Shown here one piece after another: positions 39,805 to 42,042 of a stretch of 42,042 nucleotides of DNA. The stretch is from an uncultured Faecalibacterium sp. (GTDB lineage Bacteria > Bacillota > Clostridia > Oscillospirales > Ruminococcaceae). Below the pieces are notes generated by a model that ran no database searches, was not told the origin of the DNA, and worked only from the letters and a program-made list of their open reading frames with translations. Numbering within the stretch: position 1 is the stretch's first letter; every line of letters begins with the position of its first letter. The position numbers were made by a program, and so were the translations under genes. The DNA lies in the NCBI GenBank assembly GCA_900551435.1, contig URVW01000010.1, positions 1-42,042 on the forward strand, in the 5' to 3' direction.

Positions 39805-39833
39805 TTTTGGAATCGAAAAAGTTATGATATACT
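39805..39833 (+). promoter_or_regulatory. probable activator-dependent promoter of the reductase
   Basis: TATACT (39828-39833) is a good -10, but the -35 position holds TTTTGG (39805-39810). The poor -35 and the upstream LysR box fit an activated promoter. Confidence 0.5.
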
Positions 39834-39895
39834 GCTACTTGTGAAATATATCACAAGAAAATCTTTCTTTGGGACGAAAAAAGCAGGAGGAAATC

Positions 39896-41686
39896 ATGAA
39901 AAAGAACAAGATGCTGTATCGCATTGTTGCAGCAGTCCTTGCTTGTGCAGTGGTTGCGCTGGCGCTTGTCACGTATCAGAGCCGCAGTAGCAGCAATGCA
40001 CCTGTGGCAGAAGGCGCTGTGACTGCAACTGGTTCGGCGAAGGGCATGGAAGGCGATGTGGTGGTGGAAGTCACAGCAGATGCCACTACTATATACTCCA
40101 TCACCGTGAAGGAGCAGAATGAAACACAGGGCATTGGCTCTGTGGTCTGTGAGCAGCTGCCGGATACCATGGTGGCTGCAAACAGCTACAATGTGGATGG
40201 CATTGCCGGTGCAACGGTCACCAGCGATGCGCTGAAGGAAGCCGTGAAAGCCACTCTGACCAGTGCCGGGCTGGATGCATCTGCTTTTGCAGTTGCACAG
40301 ACGAGCGATGCCGCAGTGGAAAAAACTGCCGAGAGTCTGGATTGTGATGTGGTCATTGTTGGTGCAGGCGGTGCCGGTTTGACTGCTGCTGCACAGGCCG
40401 CTGAAAATGGAGCCAAGGTCATTGTTGTTGAAAAGATGCCCATTGTGGGCGGCAACAGCCTGAAAGCAACGGGCGGCATGAACGCTGCGGACACCAAATA
40501 TCAGGAAGCACTGGGCATTACGGACAGTGGTGTGGACGAATTTATCGAGGATACCATGAATGGCGGCCATCAGATCAACGACCGCAGCTTGGTGACCGTG
40601 ATGGCAGAAGAAAGTTCGGATGCAGTCGATTGGCTGGATGCTATCGGTGCTCCGCTGCCCAAAGTCGCTGCAACGGGCGGCACTACCCACAAATATCTGC
40701 ATGAGCCGGAAGATGGAAGCGCAGTCGGCAGCTATCTGGTTGAAAAGCTGAATGCACAGGCAGAAAAGCTGGGTGTGCAGATCATGCTGAACACCGAAGC
40801 GACCGAGATCCTGACGGAAAATGGTGCTGCGGTTGGCATCAAGGCAGAAAGCAAGGAACATAATTATACCATCCATGCAAAGAGCGTGATCCTTGCGACC
40901 GGTGGTTTTGGCGCGAACTTTGATTTGATGGCCAGCTTCAATCCGGCACTGGCCAATGCTGTGACCACCAATCACGCCGGTGCTACGGGTGATGGTATCC
41001 TGATGGCAGAAGCCATTGGCGCTGACACGGTGGACATGGATCAGATCCAGCTGCATCCGACCGTTTATCAGGAAACCGGCCTGCTGGTTTCGGAGAGTGT
41101 GCGCAGCATGGGCGGTATTCTGGTCAATGCTGAAGGCAAGCGTTTCTGCAACGATCTGGCTACCCGTGATGCTGTTTCCAATGCGGAATTGGAGCAGCCG
41201 GGTGCATACGCCTATATTATTTTTGACCAGCGTATTGTGGACGATCTGAAGTCCTGCCAGAAGTATATCAAAAATGGCCTGACCGTTTCTGCCGACAACT
41301 ACGAGGATCTGGCAAAAGCAATGGGACTGGAAGGCGATGCCATCCAGAACTTTGTGGATACGATGGATACTTGGAACGCAGCAGTGGCAGCAGGCGAGGA
41401 CAAGGAGTTTGGCCGCAGCAACGGTATGGACGCTGACCTGTCTACTGCACCCTATTACGCGATCAAAATCGCACCGGGCATCCATCATACCATGGGTGGC
41501 CTGAAGATCAACACAGACGCAGAGGTTCTTGATACGCAGGGAAATGTCATTCCCGGTCTGTATGCCGCTGGCGAAACTACCGGCGGTGTGCATGGCGGCA
41601 ACCGCATTGGCGGCAATGCCGTGTGCGACTTTGTTGTGTTTGGCCGGATCGCAGGTAACAACGCTTCGGCTTACGCAGCGAACTAA
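39896..41686 (+). CDS. flavinylated FAD-dependent reductase (fumarate/urocanate reductase-like)
   Basis: A 596-residue protein. A membrane anchor or uncleaved signal (residues 7-26) puts the rest outside the cell. Residues about 45-125 are an FMN-binding domain with the ApbE target motif DGIAGATVTS (Thr107 the likely FMN attachment; Ala replaces the common Ser before GAT). The FAD_binding_2 domain starts with VVIVGAGGAG (153-162). Active-site residues of flavocytochrome fumarate reductases are present: RFCND (416-420), Arg424 in TRD, His530/531 in IHHTMGG and Arg570 in GGNRIGGN. Asp420 stands where Glu is usual. It probably reduces a C=C bond of an unknown acid using electrons from the membrane. 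CAGGAGG precedes the ATG. Confidence 0.92.
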   Translation: MKKNKMLYRIVAAVLACAVVALALVTYQSRSSSNAPVAEGAVTATGSAKGMEGDVVVEVTADATTIYSITVKEQNETQGIGSVVCEQLPDTMVAANSYNVDGIAGATVTSDALKEAVKATLTSAGLDASAFAVAQTSDAAVEKTAESLDCDVVIVGAGGAGLTAAAQAAENGAKVIVVEKMPIVGGNSLKATGGMNAADTKYQEALGITDSGVDEFIEDTMNGGHQINDRSLVTVMAEESSDAVDWLDAIGAPLPKVAATGGTTHKYLHEPEDGSAVGSYLVEKLNAQAEKLGVQIMLNTEATEILTENGAAVGIKAESKEHNYTIHAKSVILATGGFGANFDLMASFNPALANAVTTNHAGATGDGILMAEAIGADTVDMDQIQLHPTVYQETGLLVSESVRSMGGILVNAEGKRFCNDLATRDAVSNAELEQPGAYAYIIFDQRIVDDLKSCQKYIKNGLTVSADNYEDLAKAMGLEGDAIQNFVDTMDTWNAAVAAGEDKEFGRSNGMDADLSTAPYYAIKIAPGIHHTMGGLKINTDAEVLDTQGNVIPGLYAAGETTGGVHGGNRIGGNAVCDFVVFGRIAGNNASAYAAN

Positions 41687-41969
41687 GCCATTTATATAAA
41701 ACAAAAAACAGGGTGCGCCCTGCGGACGCACCCTGCCAAAAGCCACAGACAACAGCGATATGTACAGCAGGGAGTTCCCCACCGGAGGGAACTTCCTGTT
41801 TTTCGTTGTTTGCATGATGGGCCTGTTCCGCCTGCCATGCGGCAAACTCCCGCTGACCTTCCTCGCTGTTCCAGCAGGCAAGGATGGCCGGGTAGAATGC
41901 CCGTGCCAGACGGTCAATGACTTCATCGGGATAAGGGGAAGTGTTTGTGGACTTTTTCTTTTTGTTCAA
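41577..41969 (-). CDS. mobile-element-type small protein, C-terminal part probably degraded
   Basis: TTG start at 41969 with AAAGGAG seven bases upstream. The first about 45 residues (NKKKKSTNTSPYPDEVIDRL, then ARAFYPAILACWNSEEGQRE) resemble short proteins that I recall from conjugative elements of Firmicutes, usually about 60 residues long. After EFAAWQAEQ the reading frame continues without a stop through two terminator hairpins (41768-41798, 41709-41735) and 110 bases into the antisense strand of the reductase gene, which is not plausible protein. The natural end has probably been lost or shifted. Function unknown. Confidence 0.5.
   Translation of the reverse strand: MNKKKKSTNTSPYPDEVIDRLARAFYPAILACWNSEEGQREFAAWQAEQAHHANNEKQEVPSGGELPAVHIAVVCGFWQGASAGRTLFFVLYKWLSSLRKPKRCYLRSGQTQQSRTRHCRQCGCRHAHRR
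41702..41735 (-). terminator. intrinsic terminator, minus strand
   Basis: CAGGGTGCG (41709-41717) pairs with CGCACCCTG (41727-41735); the minus strand continues TTTTTTG. Confidence 0.75.
41768..41803 (+). terminator. intrinsic terminator of the reductase gene
   Basis: CAGGGAGTTCCC pairs with GGGAACTTCCTG (one G-T pair), followed by TTTTT. Confidence 0.75.
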
Positions 41970-42042
41970 ACGCACGCTCCTTTGATCGTCCCACCGTGGC
42001 AAAGTCGGGCGAGAAAATCAAAGTTCCAATTTTTATCAGGCG

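Noticed and set aside
39851..41926. 691-codon minus-strand frame opposite the reductase
   Set aside because: Cys/His-rich translation without a domain; the plus strand encodes an enzyme with all active-site residues.
1..42042. CRISPR arrays, rRNA genes, prophage structural genes and integrases
   Set aside because: Looked for and not seen anywhere in the window.

Overview
The window reads as a chromosomal segment of a gut Firmicute of the Oscillospiraceae, most like Faecalibacterium or a close relative. The grounds are the GC-rich coding style, strong AGGAGG ribosome sites, clean sigma-A promoters (TTGACA/TATAAT with 17-base spacers), the gene repertoire (tandem short CstA proteins, several MATE exporters, Ser/Ala-rich lipoproteins, a CBS-containing family II pyrophosphatase, a Wadjet-like jetABC operon), and a short CCTCTCC-rich repeat of a kind I recall from such genomes. 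This genus call is inference. The window is gene-dense, mostly housekeeping or accessory metabolism, with genes in short operons closed by clear intrinsic terminators.

Layout. 1-1184: a truncated tRNA-Met and an unassigned TIM-barrel protein, both minus strand. 1192-4865: a minus-strand operon of two TrkA/KtrA-like NAD-binding proteins, two bacterial PH-domain membrane proteins and a HAD phosphatase, three of the genes linked by ATGA overlaps. 5005-7806: uppP plus a lipoprotein, then a DUF362/ferredoxin protein. 7870-10273: a divergent lipoprotein / PTS EIICB pair. 10375-12626: apeB-gluQ. 12670-15820: a PAP2-like phosphatase, a lipoprotein and a MATE exporter on the minus strand. 16043-18443: CBS-type pyrophosphatase, and a secreted C39-like cysteine peptidase on the other strand. 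18667-19577: an N-terminally truncated solute-binding protein and a MITE-like repeat. 19647-25235: jetA-jetB-jetC plus a 79-residue unknown protein, with no jetD. 25244-27129: a MATE exporter behind a structured leader that looks like an attenuator, then a 27-residue hydrophobic peptide gene facing an orphan minus-strand promoter (candidate type I toxin-antitoxin locus). 27150-28984: histidine phosphatase plus small protein, divergent from a LysR regulator. 29141-32768: two near-identical cstA genes, each with the same upstream motif, promoter architecture and 5' hairpin. 32858-38149: an unknown two-helix membrane protein, an aldo/keto reductase with 4Fe-4S motifs, a Tat-exported esterase and a third MATE exporter. 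38227-42042: tRNA-Arg(CCG) followed by a less GC-rich block (DUF6061-like protein, LysR, divergent flavinylated fumarate-reductase-like enzyme, fragment of a mobile-element-type small gene) that may be the start of a genomic island.

Themes. Envelope and export functions recur: UppP, PAP2-like protein, three MATE exporters, four secreted or lipid-anchored proteins and a Tat substrate. Carbon handling is represented by the PTS EIICB and the CstA pair (CstA relatives are known peptide or pyruvate transporters), the latter next to a LysR gene that could regulate it. The items most worth following are the candidate toxin/antisense locus, the attenuator-like MATE leader, the repeated cstA leader hairpin, and the jetD-less condensin operon.
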